From NCBI GenBank assembly GCA_029258795.1, contig JAPDKB010000006.1, positions 1 to 41,573 of the forward strand: a stretch of DNA of 41,573 nt. The letters are read 5' to 3'. The DNA is from an archaeon (GTDB lineage: Archaea > EX4484-52 > WAPT01). Shown piece after piece: positions 15,194 to 24,081 of the stretch (positions are counted from its first letter, which is position 1; every line of letters starts with the position of its first letter). Position numbers and translations under genes: made by a program. The notes beneath the pieces are model-generated. The model was not told the DNA's origin and searched no databases. It saw only the letters and a program-made list of their open reading frames with translations.

Positions 15194-16755
15194 GAAAAAC
15201 AATACTTATCTCTTTCATCTTTCTTGCCCTCTATGGTGTGAGTCTCCAGGACATAGTGATAAAGCCGGGAGAGGAAGGGACAGAGGTGCTTCTCTCCCTT
15301 GATGGACATGTGAGTTATACCGACTTCACGATAGGTGAGAAGATAGTGCTTGACCTTCTTGAAGTTACCTCTGCATTTGATGGGGCTGCCTTTGAGGTGG
15401 GACGAGGAGGAGTAAAGACAATAACCCTTTCACCTGTTCCCTCTGCAAATCTTCTCAGGGTGGTGATTACGGGTGAGTCCGCATACACCTACACAGTGAA
15501 TATGGTTGATGGTGGGGTTCTTCTTGTTCTGAATACAGGACAGAAGGATTTTGAGGAGTGGAGGGCAAGTGGTTCTTCCTATAACCCACCTCCCCGTGAG
15601 GAGAAGGTGGCAGTTCCAGAAGATCATTCCGCACTTATATCCCTTGACCTTGAAAATGCAGACCTTCTCACAGTCCTCAGGTCCATAGCAGATTATGCAG
15701 GAATGAACCTGGTGGTGGGAGAAGGGATAAAAGGTAATGTTACCGTGAGGCTTGTGAACGTTCCATGGGAGCGTGCCCTCTCTCTTATCCTGAAATCAAA
15801 GGGCTACACCTATATCATTGAGGGAAATGTTATAAGAGTGGGAACGGGAGAGCAATTTGCAAAGGAAAGGGAGGCAAGAGAGCTTGCAGAGCCTCTTGTG
15901 AGGAAAGTTTACAGGCTGGAATTTGCAAAACCAAAGGAACTGGAAGGGATTATAAAGCCGATCCTTAGTAAGAGGGGAACGATAAATATAGACGAAAGAA
16001 CCAACTCTCTTATCGTAACCGATATTGACTCAAGGCAGCGCGAGGTGGAGGAACTCATAAGCCTTCTTGATACCGAAACACCGCAGGTTGAAATACAGGT
16101 GAAGGTGGTGGATATTGACAGGGATGTTGTTCAGGAACTTGGAATTGACTGGAGTGTTGTAAATCTTACATTTGGGGATGTAACCGGTTCTGTTGTGAGA
16201 GGAGCCCCTGTGGAGCTTGCGGAGTACTCCGGAATAGCACTCAACCTTGCGACCCTCCGTTCCTTTGCAAAACTCACATCCATAATAACCGCACTGGAAC
16301 AGGAAAACAAACTCAATGTCCTTGCAAACCCAAGGATTGTAACGACGAACAACAGAAAGGCGAGCATATTTGGTGGAAAGAGGATAGCAATTCCTGTAAC
16401 AAGTCCCCAGACCGGAGTTACCTACGAATGGACATCCGCCGGTATAAAGCTTGATGTGGTTCCTCACATAAACTCTGCAAATGAAATCCTGCTTGAACTT
16501 GTTGCAGAACTGAGTGAGATGCAGGCCACGGATGTTATAACCGAAACAAAAGCAGAGACCGAGGCGCTTGTAAAGGATGGTGAGACCCTGGTAATTGGAG
16601 GATTCATACACTACACGGAAACCATGGGGGAGGAAGGGGTTCCAATTTTAAGGAACCTTCCTCTCATAGGCAGGCTTTTCAAACGAACAACAAAGGAAAA
16701 GAAGGAAAGAGAAGTCCTCATATTCCTCACGCCCCATATAGTCAAGAGATATTGA
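15190..16755 (+). CDS. pilQ: Type IV pilus secretin PilQ
   Basis: A 521-residue outer membrane secretin with a signal peptide of about 20 residues (RKTILISFIFLALYGVSLQ). Domains in order: one AMIN-like beta domain (about 25-120), an STN/N0 domain (ISLDLENADLLTVLRSIADY and VNVPWERALSLILKSKGY), a secretin N1 domain (VYRLEFAKPKELEGIIKPIL, NIDERTNSLIVTD) and the C-terminal secretin domain (VEIQVKVVDIDRDVVQELGI through VPILRNLPLIGRLFK and EREVLIFLTPHIV). These are textbook PilQ blocks. It is short for PilQ because only one AMIN domain is seen. ATG overlaps the pilP stop. It supports a diderm envelope. Confidence 0.93.
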   Translation: MRKTILISFIFLALYGVSLQDIVIKPGEEGTEVLLSLDGHVSYTDFTIGEKIVLDLLEVTSAFDGAAFEVGRGGVKTITLSPVPSANLLRVVITGESAYTYTVNMVDGGVLLVLNTGQKDFEEWRASGSSYNPPPREEKVAVPEDHSALISLDLENADLLTVLRSIADYAGMNLVVGEGIKGNVTVRLVNVPWERALSLILKSKGYTYIIEGNVIRVGTGEQFAKEREARELAEPLVRKVYRLEFAKPKELEGIIKPILSKRGTINIDERTNSLIVTDIDSRQREVEELISLLDTETPQVEIQVKVVDIDRDVVQELGIDWSVVNLTFGDVTGSVVRGAPVELAEYSGIALNLATLRSFAKLTSIITALEQENKLNVLANPRIVTTNNRKASIFGGKRIAIPVTSPQTGVTYEWTSAGIKLDVVPHINSANEILLELVAELSEMQATDVITETKAETEALVKDGETLVIGGFIHYTETMGEEGVPILRNLPLIGRLFKRTTKEKKEREVLIFLTPHIVKRY

Positions 16756-16760
16756 AATAG

Positions 16761-18953
16761 ATGCTATCACGCATCCTTTTAGGATTTTTTCTCCTTTCCT
16801 TCCTCTCTTCCTTTTACTTTCTCCTGAAGGAGGCGGGGGAGGAAAGGAGGCGTCTTTTCACAGGTATCTTTTTAGTCCTTATTTTCATCTTTCTCTTCCC
16901 ATCACAGGTTACCTTTCTTGTTTTCGAGAATCAGCCCGTCAAAAACTTTGGAGGGGTTGCAGGATACAGGGTCTCTGAGTTTTTATTTGAACAGTTTGGA
17001 TTTCCCTCTTTTCTTATTCCCTTTCTTTTTCTCCTTGGCGCGATTTCAGTCTTTCTTCGTTCCCTGAGACTTTTCTTCCACATGAGTTCTGTTTTGCTTG
17101 CCCTTTTTCTTTTTCTCCTCTTTGCTGGAAGACAGGGAGAAACAGGAAAGGGGGTTGATGAGTTTTTGAAAAACACGGCTGGATTTGTTCGCTTTCTCAT
17201 TTACCTTTTTGTTCTTTTCTCCCCTGTGCTTGTGTTTGTGAAAAAGAGAAAAGAAAGGATTCCTCCTGAGCCAGAAAAGAGGAAGGAAAAGAAGAAAAGG
17301 GAGAGAAAGAAGAGGGAGAGGAAGATAGAGGAAAAGAAGGAAGAGAAAGAAATTCCTGTGGAGGAGAAAAACCTTAGAGATGAGATACTTTCCCTGCTCC
17401 ACGACCCGGTGAGGGTTGAGGAAATTTCAAAGGAGGAAGCGGAAAGACTTGGAAAGCTCATTGAGGAGAAACTTGAGAACTTCAAGATAAGGGGGAAAAT
17501 AGTGGATTACATCTCGGGTCCCGTCATTACCCGATTTGAATACGAACCCGCTCCTGAAATAAAGGCTTCCTCTGTTATTTCCCGTGCGGACGATGTTGCA
17601 ATGGCGATAAAGGCACCGAAGGTGAGAATGTCCATGATATCGGGAAAAGGGGCGATAGGTATTGAGGTTCCGAATAAAAGAAGGGAGATAGTTTACATAA
17701 AGGAACTCTTAACCCATCCTGAATATGAAAGGGATAAGCATCCTCTTTTTATACCCCTCGGAAAGGACATAACAGGAAAACCTTACTACGAAAGAATAGA
17801 CGGAATGCCGCATCTTTTGGTTGCCGGGGCAACGGGTTCGGGTAAAAGTGTTTTTATACATTCGGTAATCACGAGCATTCTATTCCGCGCCGGATCTCAG
17901 GATGTGAAGTTTTTGCTTGTTGATCCCAAAAGAATAGAACTTTCAATCTACAACGGAATACCCCATCTTGTAAGACCTGTTGTTGTTGAGCCAAGGGAGG
18001 CGGTTGAGGTTCTCAAAGAATCAATAGAGTGGATGGAGTACCGGTACAGGGAACTCGGGAAGGCAAGTGTGAGGGATATTGAGGGTTACAATAAAAAGAT
18101 GAAGGAAAAAATGCCATACATACTCATAATCATAGACGAACTTGCCGACCTCATGATGGTTGCAGGAAGAGAGATAGAGCACTGCCTTGTAAGGCTTGCA
18201 CAGATGGCAAGGGCTGTCGGGATTCATCTTGTTGTTGCAACCCAGAGACCATCTGTGAATGTCATAACCGGATTGATAAAGGCAAACTTCCCTGCCAGAA
18301 TTTCCTTTCAGGTTGTCTCCAGGGCGGATTCAAGGACGATACTTGATGAAATAGGGGCCGAGAAACTGCTTGGAAAGGGGGATATGCTCTACCGTTCTCC
18401 CAGGGGGGATGAATTGATGAGGCTCCACGGTGCGTTCGTGTCTGTTGAGGAGGCACTTGGGATAAGGAATCTTTTTGCAGGAGAATGGTTGAAGAAACTG
18501 CTTGGTGGAAGGATAGATAAGGTAAATGAGGTTGTGAGATTGATAATTGAGGAGGACATGATAGATGTTATCTCCGACCCTGGAATTCCGGGAAGTGAGG
18601 AGAGGATAGAGGCATTCTGCAGATTTGCCGAAAATGAAGTTGGCATACCGGCAGAAGAACTGAAACAGGTGCTTGAGGAGGTGGAGTACTATCCCGGTAT
18701 AGAGGAGATGCAGCATGTGAAGAAAGAGAGGAAAGAAGGTGAGGAGGGTGAGGAGGAGGAGAGGGACCCATTGTTTGAGGAGGCGAAGAGGATTGTCATA
18801 CAGTACCAGACAGCGTCAATTTCTCTTCTGCAGCGCAAACTCAAGATAGGTTATGCACGGGCAGGCAGGCTTATAGACCAGCTGGAGAAGGCGGGAATAG
18901 TTGGACCTTACCGGGGCTCAAAGTCAAGAGAGGTTCTTATAAAGGGAGAATGA
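16761..18953 (+). CDS. ftsK: DNA translocase FtsK/SpoIIIE
   Basis: A 730-residue protein with four N-terminal membrane segments within the first 155 residues, then a highly charged Lys/Glu/Arg linker (about 160-205), the FtsK alpha domain, and the RecA-like beta domain with Walker A GATGSGKS (356-363) and Walker B ILIIIDELADL (Asp459-Glu460). The LVVATQRPSVNVITGLIKANFP segment is highly conserved in FtsK. The C-terminal gamma winged helix (DPLFEEAKRIVIQYQTASIS, LLQRKLKIGYARAGRLIDQL) reads polar KOPS-type sequences. It pumps DNA at the division septum. It lies 5 bases after pilQ, so is probably cotranscribed. Confidence 0.95.
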   Translation: MLSRILLGFFLLSFLSSFYFLLKEAGEERRRLFTGIFLVLIFIFLFPSQVTFLVFENQPVKNFGGVAGYRVSEFLFEQFGFPSFLIPFLFLLGAISVFLRSLRLFFHMSSVLLALFLFLLFAGRQGETGKGVDEFLKNTAGFVRFLIYLFVLFSPVLVFVKKRKERIPPEPEKRKEKKKRERKKRERKIEEKKEEKEIPVEEKNLRDEILSLLHDPVRVEEISKEEAERLGKLIEEKLENFKIRGKIVDYISGPVITRFEYEPAPEIKASSVISRADDVAMAIKAPKVRMSMISGKGAIGIEVPNKRREIVYIKELLTHPEYERDKHPLFIPLGKDITGKPYYERIDGMPHLLVAGATGSGKSVFIHSVITSILFRAGSQDVKFLLVDPKRIELSIYNGIPHLVRPVVVEPREAVEVLKESIEWMEYRYRELGKASVRDIEGYNKKMKEKMPYILIIIDELADLMMVAGREIEHCLVRLAQMARAVGIHLVVATQRPSVNVITGLIKANFPARISFQVVSRADSRTILDEIGAEKLLGKGDMLYRSPRGDELMRLHGAFVSVEEALGIRNLFAGEWLKKLLGGRIDKVNEVVRLIIEEDMIDVISDPGIPGSEERIEAFCRFAENEVGIPAEELKQVLEEVEYYPGIEEMQHVKKERKEGEEGEEEERDPLFEEAKRIVIQYQTASISLLQRKLKIGYARAGRLIDQLEKAGIVGPYRGSKSREVLIKGE

Positions 18954-19420
18954 TGGTATTCTTATTTTTCCTCCTTCATGAGGTTGAGAGAAAATTTGAA
19001 AATGTAAATCTCTTCTCTGCATCCTTTGTTGAAACTGTTGACGCAACCGTATTCAGGGGGAAGTTCTGGATAGGGAGGGATTCATTCAGGGTGGATGTTT
19101 ATGAGCCCGATACCCAGTGGATATTTGGGAAGGATACGGTTTACGTTCTCTTCTCCGATGGTGAACTCCAGGCTCTTCCCGATTTTCCTTCCCTTTCCGG
19201 TATTTTTTATAACTTCAGAAAACACTTCACGGTGAGGGAAGAGAAGGACAAGCTTCTGCTTATCCCCCCTGATACCTCCTGCAGGGTTGAGGTTTATTTC
19301 TCTCCCGATTTTCTTCCCCGGAAACTTGTTGTCAAAACGGATGGAAGATACACATTTCATCTTTTTGATGTGAGGTTAAATCCAGGGAGGGTGAGGTTTA
19401 AGGTGTTGAAAAACCCCTGA
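18953..19420 (+). CDS. LolA-like outer-membrane lipoprotein carrier
   Basis: A protein of about 155 residues with a very short hydrophobic N terminus (VFLFFLLHE) that would be its signal peptide. It then has VNLFSASFVETV, FRGKFWIGRDSFRVDVYEPDTQWIFGKDTVYVL and a series of amphipathic strands ending RKLVVKTDGRYTFHLFDVRLNP. The strand pattern and the F.G.F.I...FR...P..Q......VY pattern fit the half-barrel of LolA/LolA-like carriers that shuttle lipoproteins across the periplasm. ATGATG occurs at the ftsK stop; the second ATG has better spacing from GGGAG. Position after ftsK is common for lolA. Sequence similarity is weak by eye, hence moderate confidence. Confidence 0.68.
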   Translation: MVFLFFLLHEVERKFENVNLFSASFVETVDATVFRGKFWIGRDSFRVDVYEPDTQWIFGKDTVYVLFSDGELQALPDFPSLSGIFYNFRKHFTVREEKDKLLLIPPDTSCRVEVYFSPDFLPRKLVVKTDGRYTFHLFDVRLNPGRVRFKVLKNP

Positions 19421-19433
19421 ATTCCTCTATAAT
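19406..19433 (+). promoter_or_regulatory. Internal promoter for alr, likely leaderless
   Basis: TTGAAA at 19406-19411, 16-nt spacer, TATAAT at 19428-19433. The ATG at 19441 follows the -10 box by 7 nt, so the transcript would begin at or within a base of the start codon. No Shine-Dalgarno is present. Confidence 0.65.
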
Positions 19434-19440
19434 GAACCCC

Positions 19441-20514
19441 ATGAGACCCTCTTTTATTGAGATAAACCTGAGAAACCTGAGGGAAAACGTGAGAAAAGTC
19501 AAGGAAATGACCACGAGCAAAATCCTTGCTGTGGTCAAGGCAGATGCATACGGGCATGGGGCGGTGAAGGTCTCGCAGGTCCTGGAGAAGGAGGGGATAG
19601 AGTGGTTTGGAGTGGGAATTGTTGAGGAGGGAGCCGAACTCAGGGAGAACGGGATAAAGGGAAACATAGTCCTCCTCTCCCAGGAGTTTCCCGAAAGGAT
19701 AAAGAAGATTCTGGAATACAATCTCATTCCCTGTGTATCGGACCTTTCCTTCCTTCACGACCTTGAAAGAGAGGCAAAAAAGAAGAATAAAAAAGTCCCC
19801 TTTTTCCTCTTCCTGGATACCGGAATGGGAAGATATGGTATCCTTCCTCAGGAACTTCCTTCCTTCCTTGAAAAAATCTCCTCCTTTTCCTCTGTTGAAA
19901 TGCTTGGAATTATGTCCCATTTTCCATCTGCGGATACAGACCCTGAATACACAAAAAAACAACTCTCAAAGTTCCTGGAGATAACCGAAAAATTCTCCAA
20001 TAACCTGATAAGGTGCATGGGAAACTCCTCTGCATTTTTAAAACTTCCCGAATCCCACCTTAATATGGTGAGACTTGGAATCCTGCTTTACGGAATACCT
20101 CCATTTCCCATGGAAAATCACGGGTTCAAACCGGTTATGCACATAAAGAGCAGGATAGCATTCATAAAGGAATTGCCGAAAGGCTCAGGGGTGAGTTATG
20201 GAAGAACATGCATACTTGAGAAGCCAGCAAAAATAGCGGTTGTTCCCATAGGATACGCAGATGGATACGACAGACATCTATCAAATCGTGGATGGATGAT
20301 GATAAGAGGTAAAAAGGCACCCATAAAGGGTGTTGTTACAATGGATGCAACCATGGTTGATGTTACTCACATAGAGGGGGTAAGGCCAGGAGATGAGGTA
20401 ATTGTGATGGACGATGGTATAGATGCCTGGACCCTTGCGCGCCTTGCCGGAACCGTTCCGTACGAGATAGTATCAAGGATGGGAAAGAGACTTCCCAGGA
20501 ATTACATTGAATGA
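19441..20514 (+). CDS. alr: Alanine racemase
   Basis: A 357-residue fold type III PLP enzyme converting L-alanine to D-alanine for peptidoglycan. The N-terminal FIEINLRNLRENV leads to AVVKADAYGHGA with PLP Lys33. GSGVSYGRT carries the second catalytic base Tyr253, and VPIGYADGYDRHLSNRG and GVVTMDATMVDVTH are also diagnostic. An earlier in-frame ATG at 19432 lies inside the -10 hexamer TATAAT, so the promoter-derived message would start at the ATG at 19441; I use that. The stop overlaps the next gene as ATGA. Confidence 0.93.
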   Translation: MRPSFIEINLRNLRENVRKVKEMTTSKILAVVKADAYGHGAVKVSQVLEKEGIEWFGVGIVEEGAELRENGIKGNIVLLSQEFPERIKKILEYNLIPCVSDLSFLHDLEREAKKKNKKVPFFLFLDTGMGRYGILPQELPSFLEKISSFSSVEMLGIMSHFPSADTDPEYTKKQLSKFLEITEKFSNNLIRCMGNSSAFLKLPESHLNMVRLGILLYGIPPFPMENHGFKPVMHIKSRIAFIKELPKGSGVSYGRTCILEKPAKIAVVPIGYADGYDRHLSNRGWMMIRGKKAPIKGVVTMDATMVDVTHIEGVRPGDEVIVMDDGIDAWTLARLAGTVPYEIVSRMGKRLPRNYIE

Positions 20515-22391
20515 TTCTCCTTTTTCTCCTCTCAGACACACTGAGTGTGAAATATAAAGCAGAGAGAATAGAATACATTGTTTCCCCAAGAAAGGTTGTC
20601 CTTACAGGTAATGCAAGGATAGACTACGGGAAACTTTATTTAACCGCAGATACCATTGTTTACCTTCCTCAGGATAAGAAACTCATAGCCTGGGGGCATC
20701 CTTTTTTGTTTGATGGAGAGAGGGAGATATACGCAGAGAGGATGGTTTACGACCTTGAGGAGAAAACAGGATGGATTTTCAATGCACGTGCTAAGGTTGA
20801 AAAGGGATACCTCTATGCAAAAAAGGCAAAGTACATAAAGGATGAGAAGGTTATAAAGATAAAGGGAGGATACTTCACAACATGTGAACTTGACCCTCCA
20901 CACTACTACTTTTACTCAACCTACATGAGAGTGAACATAAACGACATGGTCATAGCAAGACCTGTTATTTTGCTTGTTCAGGACATTCCCCTTTTCTGGC
21001 TTCCATTCTGGTATTTTCCCATTAAGAAGGAACGCTCAAGCGGGCTTTTGCCCTTCAAGATAGGGAAGTCATCAACATGTGGAAGATACCTGAAGGGCTA
21101 CTATTACCTTGTCCTGGGTCCCCATGCCGATGCAACCCTGGGGGCTGAACTTTATGAGAAGAAGGGCATTATGGGTTCCCTTGAGGCAAGGTGGCTTCTT
21201 TCAAGAGAGATACTTGATGGAAACATGAATGCAAGATATGTGAGGGAGAAAGATACGGGTAAAAGAAGGTGGGAGCTCAATCTTAATCATGCAAGCAGGT
21301 TTCTTCTGGGAGCAAGACTCAAGGCAAATGCCTCACTCAGAAGTGATAAGAAGTTTATAACCGATTATTATTCCGATACCGTTGAGGTGTTTAAAACCCA
21401 CAAAGAATGGGAGGTTTCCCTTTCAAGAAGAATAGGAAGATTTTCAGGAAACCTTGTTTTTGACTATGACGAATCACCTGAGGGTATTGTTAAAAAGAAA
21501 TTTCCAGAGTTTTTTCTTTCCATTCCCACTTATACCTTTGGCCCCATTCATATAAGTTCCTCTTTCAGATTCCTGAGAAACGAAAGTGATGAGCGCATAA
21601 CATCTTATTCAGTTTCCCCTTCCTTCACCCGTTCTTTGTTTCGCTATTTTCCTCTGAGCTTTTCAGGAGAGTATCGCGGAGAATACCATGTTTTTCAGGA
21701 TACCTCGTTCCTTAAAGACGAAAAAAGCGTGAGAGCATCCATAAGAACCACATTCTACGGGCTCTCAAACTTTGGCATTTACCCTTTTGAACGCTTCAGG
21801 TCGGTTTACACCCCTTCTGTTTCCTTCTCCTATTCCTTCCCTTCACAAACCTCACCCTGGGGAAAGAAGACATTTGGATGGTCTTTGAGGTACGTTCTTC
21901 AGGCAAAAAGGGAGGATAAAAAATACGACCTTTTAACCGCAAACTTTTCCGGAAGCTATCTTTTTGAGGACACCACATGGAGTGATATCCAGGTCTCCAT
22001 GACAACAGGGATGGAAAATCTGAGAGGAGAATTGAGTGGAAAAATAAAAAAGGGAGATTTTACCCTGCAGAAGTTTTCTTTAAGGATAAAATTCAGGGAC
22101 TGGAATGCTGACCTTTCCTGGAATCCCAAAACCCCTGCCTTCACCGGAGGTCTGTCCGGCAGGTTAAAACTCACCCCACGATGGACGGGAAACTTTACCG
22201 GAAGATATGACTTCCTTGAGGGAGAACTCGTATCCGCAAGGCTTTCTTTGACGAGGGACCTGCACTGCTGGGAACTCCGTCTCTCCTGGAATATGATGGG
22301 TGAGAACCAGAACCTTGAAATATCCCTGCATCTCAAACGCATACCCGAGATAAAGATAGAGAAAGGGATTTTTGAGGAGCTCCTTCCGTGA
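20511..22391 (+). CDS. lptD: LptD-like LPS-assembly outer membrane protein
   Basis: A 626-residue protein. Residues about 12-110 form an OstA/LptA-like jellyroll (VKYKAERIEYIVSPRKVVLT, YGKLYLTADTIVYLP, KVIKIKGGYFTTCELDPPHY). The segment VILLVQDIPLFWLPFWYFPI then KKERSSGLLPFKIG is the conserved LptD barrel entry. The remainder is rows of alternating aromatic strands typical of an outer membrane barrel. It would insert LPS at the cell surface together with LptE. The signal peptide is extremely short (MILLFLLSDTLS). Coupled by a 4-bp overlap to alr. Shorter than E. coli LptD but in range for other phyla. Confidence 0.82.
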   Translation: MILLFLLSDTLSVKYKAERIEYIVSPRKVVLTGNARIDYGKLYLTADTIVYLPQDKKLIAWGHPFLFDGEREIYAERMVYDLEEKTGWIFNARAKVEKGYLYAKKAKYIKDEKVIKIKGGYFTTCELDPPHYYFYSTYMRVNINDMVIARPVILLVQDIPLFWLPFWYFPIKKERSSGLLPFKIGKSSTCGRYLKGYYYLVLGPHADATLGAELYEKKGIMGSLEARWLLSREILDGNMNARYVREKDTGKRRWELNLNHASRFLLGARLKANASLRSDKKFITDYYSDTVEVFKTHKEWEVSLSRRIGRFSGNLVFDYDESPEGIVKKKFPEFFLSIPTYTFGPIHISSSFRFLRNESDERITSYSVSPSFTRSLFRYFPLSFSGEYRGEYHVFQDTSFLKDEKSVRASIRTTFYGLSNFGIYPFERFRSVYTPSVSFSYSFPSQTSPWGKKTFGWSLRYVLQAKREDKKYDLLTANFSGSYLFEDTTWSDIQVSMTTGMENLRGELSGKIKKGDFTLQKFSLRIKFRDWNADLSWNPKTPAFTGGLSGRLKLTPRWTGNFTGRYDFLEGELVSARLSLTRDLHCWELRLSWNMMGENQNLEISLHLKRIPEIKIEKGIFEELLP

Positions 22392-22439
22392 TGTCTCAAT
22401 GAAAGGGGAGCTTTCCTTTGAAAAAACACAAAAAAAGAC

Positions 22440-22467
22440 TTGACAAATTCAGAAATTCTGTTAAATT
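22440..22467 (+). promoter_or_regulatory. Promoter of the HU gene
   Basis: TTGACA at 22440-22445, 16-nt spacer, TAAATT at 22462-22467. A leader of about 30 nt ends with a very strong Shine-Dalgarno AAAGGAGGTGAAGGA before the ATG at 22504, as expected for an abundant protein. Confidence 0.7.
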
Positions 22468-22503
22468 AAGGATAGAAAACCATAAAAGAAAGGAGGTGAA
22501 GGA

Positions 22504-22785
22504 ATGAACAAGAGAGACATGATCGATCTCGTTGCAAAGGAGGCAGGGATTACCAAAAAGCAGGCTGACAGGGCAATCACCGCATTGCTCGACGGAATCA
22601 AGAAGGCGCTGAAGAAGGGGGACAGGGTTACATTCGTCGGCTTCGGAACATTCCTCACCAGGAAGAGGGCACCGAGGAAGGCGAGGAACCCCAGAACCGG
22701 AAAAGAAATCAATATTCCTGCAAAGGTTGTTCCGGTCTTCAGAGCCGGTTCCGATCTGAAGAAGGCGGTGGCGAAGAAGAAGTAA
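22504..22785 (+). CDS. hup: HU-family DNA-binding protein
   Basis: A 93-residue basic protein: NKRDMIDLVAKEAGITKKQA (dimerisation helices), then GDRVTFVGFGTFLTRKR and the DNA-binding arm RAPRKARNPRTGKEINIPAK ending in FRAGSDLKKAV. This is a full-length HU with the RNPRTGKEI arm motif that intercalates prolines into bent DNA. It has its own consensus promoter, a strong ribosome-binding site and an intrinsic terminator directly after, so is a monocistronic, highly expressed gene. Confidence 0.97.
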   Translation: MNKRDMIDLVAKEAGITKKQADRAITALLDGIKKALKKGDRVTFVGFGTFLTRKRAPRKARNPRTGKEINIPAKVVPVFRAGSDLKKAVAKKK

Positions 22786-22794
22786 AAGGTTTCA

Positions 22795-22826
22795 GGGGGT
22801 GGGTTTCCCCACCCCCTTTTTATTTT
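22795..22826 (+). terminator. Intrinsic terminator after HU
   Basis: GGGGGTGGG (22795-22803), loop TTTC, CCCACCCCC (22808-22816), then TTTTTATTTTT. Perfect 9-bp GC stem plus T-tract. The next gene starts 13 bases beyond, with no visible promoter, so readthrough may feed it. Confidence 0.95.
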
Positions 22827-22838
22827 TGAGGAGGGATT

Positions 22839-23180
22839 ATGGTTGCAAGCCTTTTTTCCATAATTGCCGCATCCCTTGTCATAGAAAGGGTTGTTGAGCA
22901 GATTGCCGAATTTATTCCCAGAAAGAGAAGGAAGAGAATAACCTGGATAATCTCAACCATTATTGCCCTTCTTTTTACCTTTGGTGCAAAGGCAGGGATA
23001 TTTCAGGAACTCGGACTCCTTAAAGAGGGATATCCCTGGGTTCCTTACCTGGACTACTTCTTAACCGGATTGCTCATAGGAGGGGGGACTGAGCCCGTCC
23101 ACTCGGTTGTTCATGGACTTGAAAAGAAAAAGGAGGAGCTGAAATACAGGGCAGAGAGGGCAAAGAAAGATGCGTCTTGA
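22839..23180 (+). CDS. Small membrane protein of unknown function
   Basis: A 113-residue protein with GAGGAGGGA 4-5 nt before the ATG. An N-terminal hydrophobic helix (ASLFSIIAASLVIERVVEQI) is followed by a basic RKRRKR loop, a second membrane segment (WIISTIIALLFTFGAKAGI), and a third, amphipathic segment with Gly-rich LTGLLIGGGTEPVHSVVHGL. The tail is charged and helical (KKKEELKYRAERAKKD). I do not recognise the family with confidence; the size and topology resemble phage-holin-like or small envelope proteins. It overlaps thiL by 11 bases, so it is translated as part of that operon. Confidence 0.7.
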   Translation: MVASLFSIIAASLVIERVVEQIAEFIPRKRRKRITWIISTIIALLFTFGAKAGIFQELGLLKEGYPWVPYLDYFLTGLLIGGGTEPVHSVVHGLEKKKEELKYRAERAKKDAS

Positions 23181-24081
23181 AGAGAGAGGGGAGAGGGGGT
23201 TAGTTGAAATTATAAAAAAACTCTGGAAGGTAAAAAGTGAATGGGTTGAGGAGGGAATAGGAGACGACTGTGCAGTTTTAAAAAACGGGTTTATTTTCAC
23301 CATGGATTCCTTTGTTGAGGGAACCCATTTTTACTATGAGGTTTATCCTCCTCATGAGCTTGGATACATGACCCTTGCCGCATCCCTTTCCGACATCGCA
23401 GCAATGGCAGGGGAGCCCCTTTGTTTCTTTTTAACCCTCTGCCTGTGGAAGGACCTTCCTGAGGAGTGGGTTACAAATCTTCTGGATGGGATGCAGGAAC
23501 TTGCAGAGAAGTATTCATGTGAACTTGCAGGCGGTGAGACGGTTGCAGGGGATGAGATAGCAATAACCATTGGTGTTCTGGGAAGAGCGGAAAAGCCCGT
23601 AAGAAGAAAGGGAAGAAGGATAGGGGATTACGTTTACGTTACAGGAATTCCAGGGCGGTCATATCTTGGCAGGCTTGCACTTTATAATGAGATAGAGACA
23701 GAACTTGTGATGTGTCACTTAAGACCTGAACCCAGGATAAGGGAGGCGAGGATGCTTGTTGAGAGATACACGATAACATCAATGATTGATGTCTCAGATG
23801 GAGTCCTCATAGACCTTTCAAGGCTTGAGGGAGAGGGAGGAATTTATCTTGAAAGTTCCCTCTTCCCCACCGATCCCGAGATTGAGAGACTCTGCGATGT
23901 ATTCCTTGAAGACCCGGTGGATGTCTTCCTTCGCGGTGGAGAGGATTACGAACTGCTCTTTACCTCCCCTGATGAGATAGGGTTTCCATGGGTTAAAAAG
24001 ATAGGGGTTGTCAGGGAGGGAGAAGGTATTTATATTGATGATAAACCCACGGAGGTGAAGGGTTATGAGCACTTCTGTTGA
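23170..24081 (+). CDS. thiL: Thiamine-monophosphate kinase
   Basis: A 303-residue member of the ThiL/PurM ATP-grasp-like superfamily. N-terminal GIGDDCAVL, then TMDSFVEGTHF, YMTLAASLSDIAAMAGEP with the magnesium-binding Asp, AGGETV, and VTGIPGRSYLGRLAL. The later IDVSDGVLIDLSRL and LRGGEDYELLFTSP are strongly diagnostic for ThiL. It phosphorylates thiamine monophosphate to the diphosphate cofactor. One departure is GGETV in place of the common GGDTV. It overlaps the genes on both sides by 11 and 17 bases. Confidence 0.93.
   Translation: MRLEERGERGLVEIIKKLWKVKSEWVEEGIGDDCAVLKNGFIFTMDSFVEGTHFYYEVYPPHELGYMTLAASLSDIAAMAGEPLCFFLTLCLWKDLPEEWVTNLLDGMQELAEKYSCELAGGETVAGDEIAITIGVLGRAEKPVRRKGRRIGDYVYVTGIPGRSYLGRLALYNEIETELVMCHLRPEPRIREARMLVERYTITSMIDVSDGVLIDLSRLEGEGGIYLESSLFPTDPEIERLCDVFLEDPVDVFLRGGEDYELLFTSPDEIGFPWVKKIGVVREGEGIYIDDKPTEVKGYEHFC

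Noticed and set aside
22400-22424. GAAAG/CTTTC hairpin after the lptD-like gene as a terminator
   Set aside because: Stem of only 5 bp and followed by A-rich rather than T-rich sequence on the plus strand.
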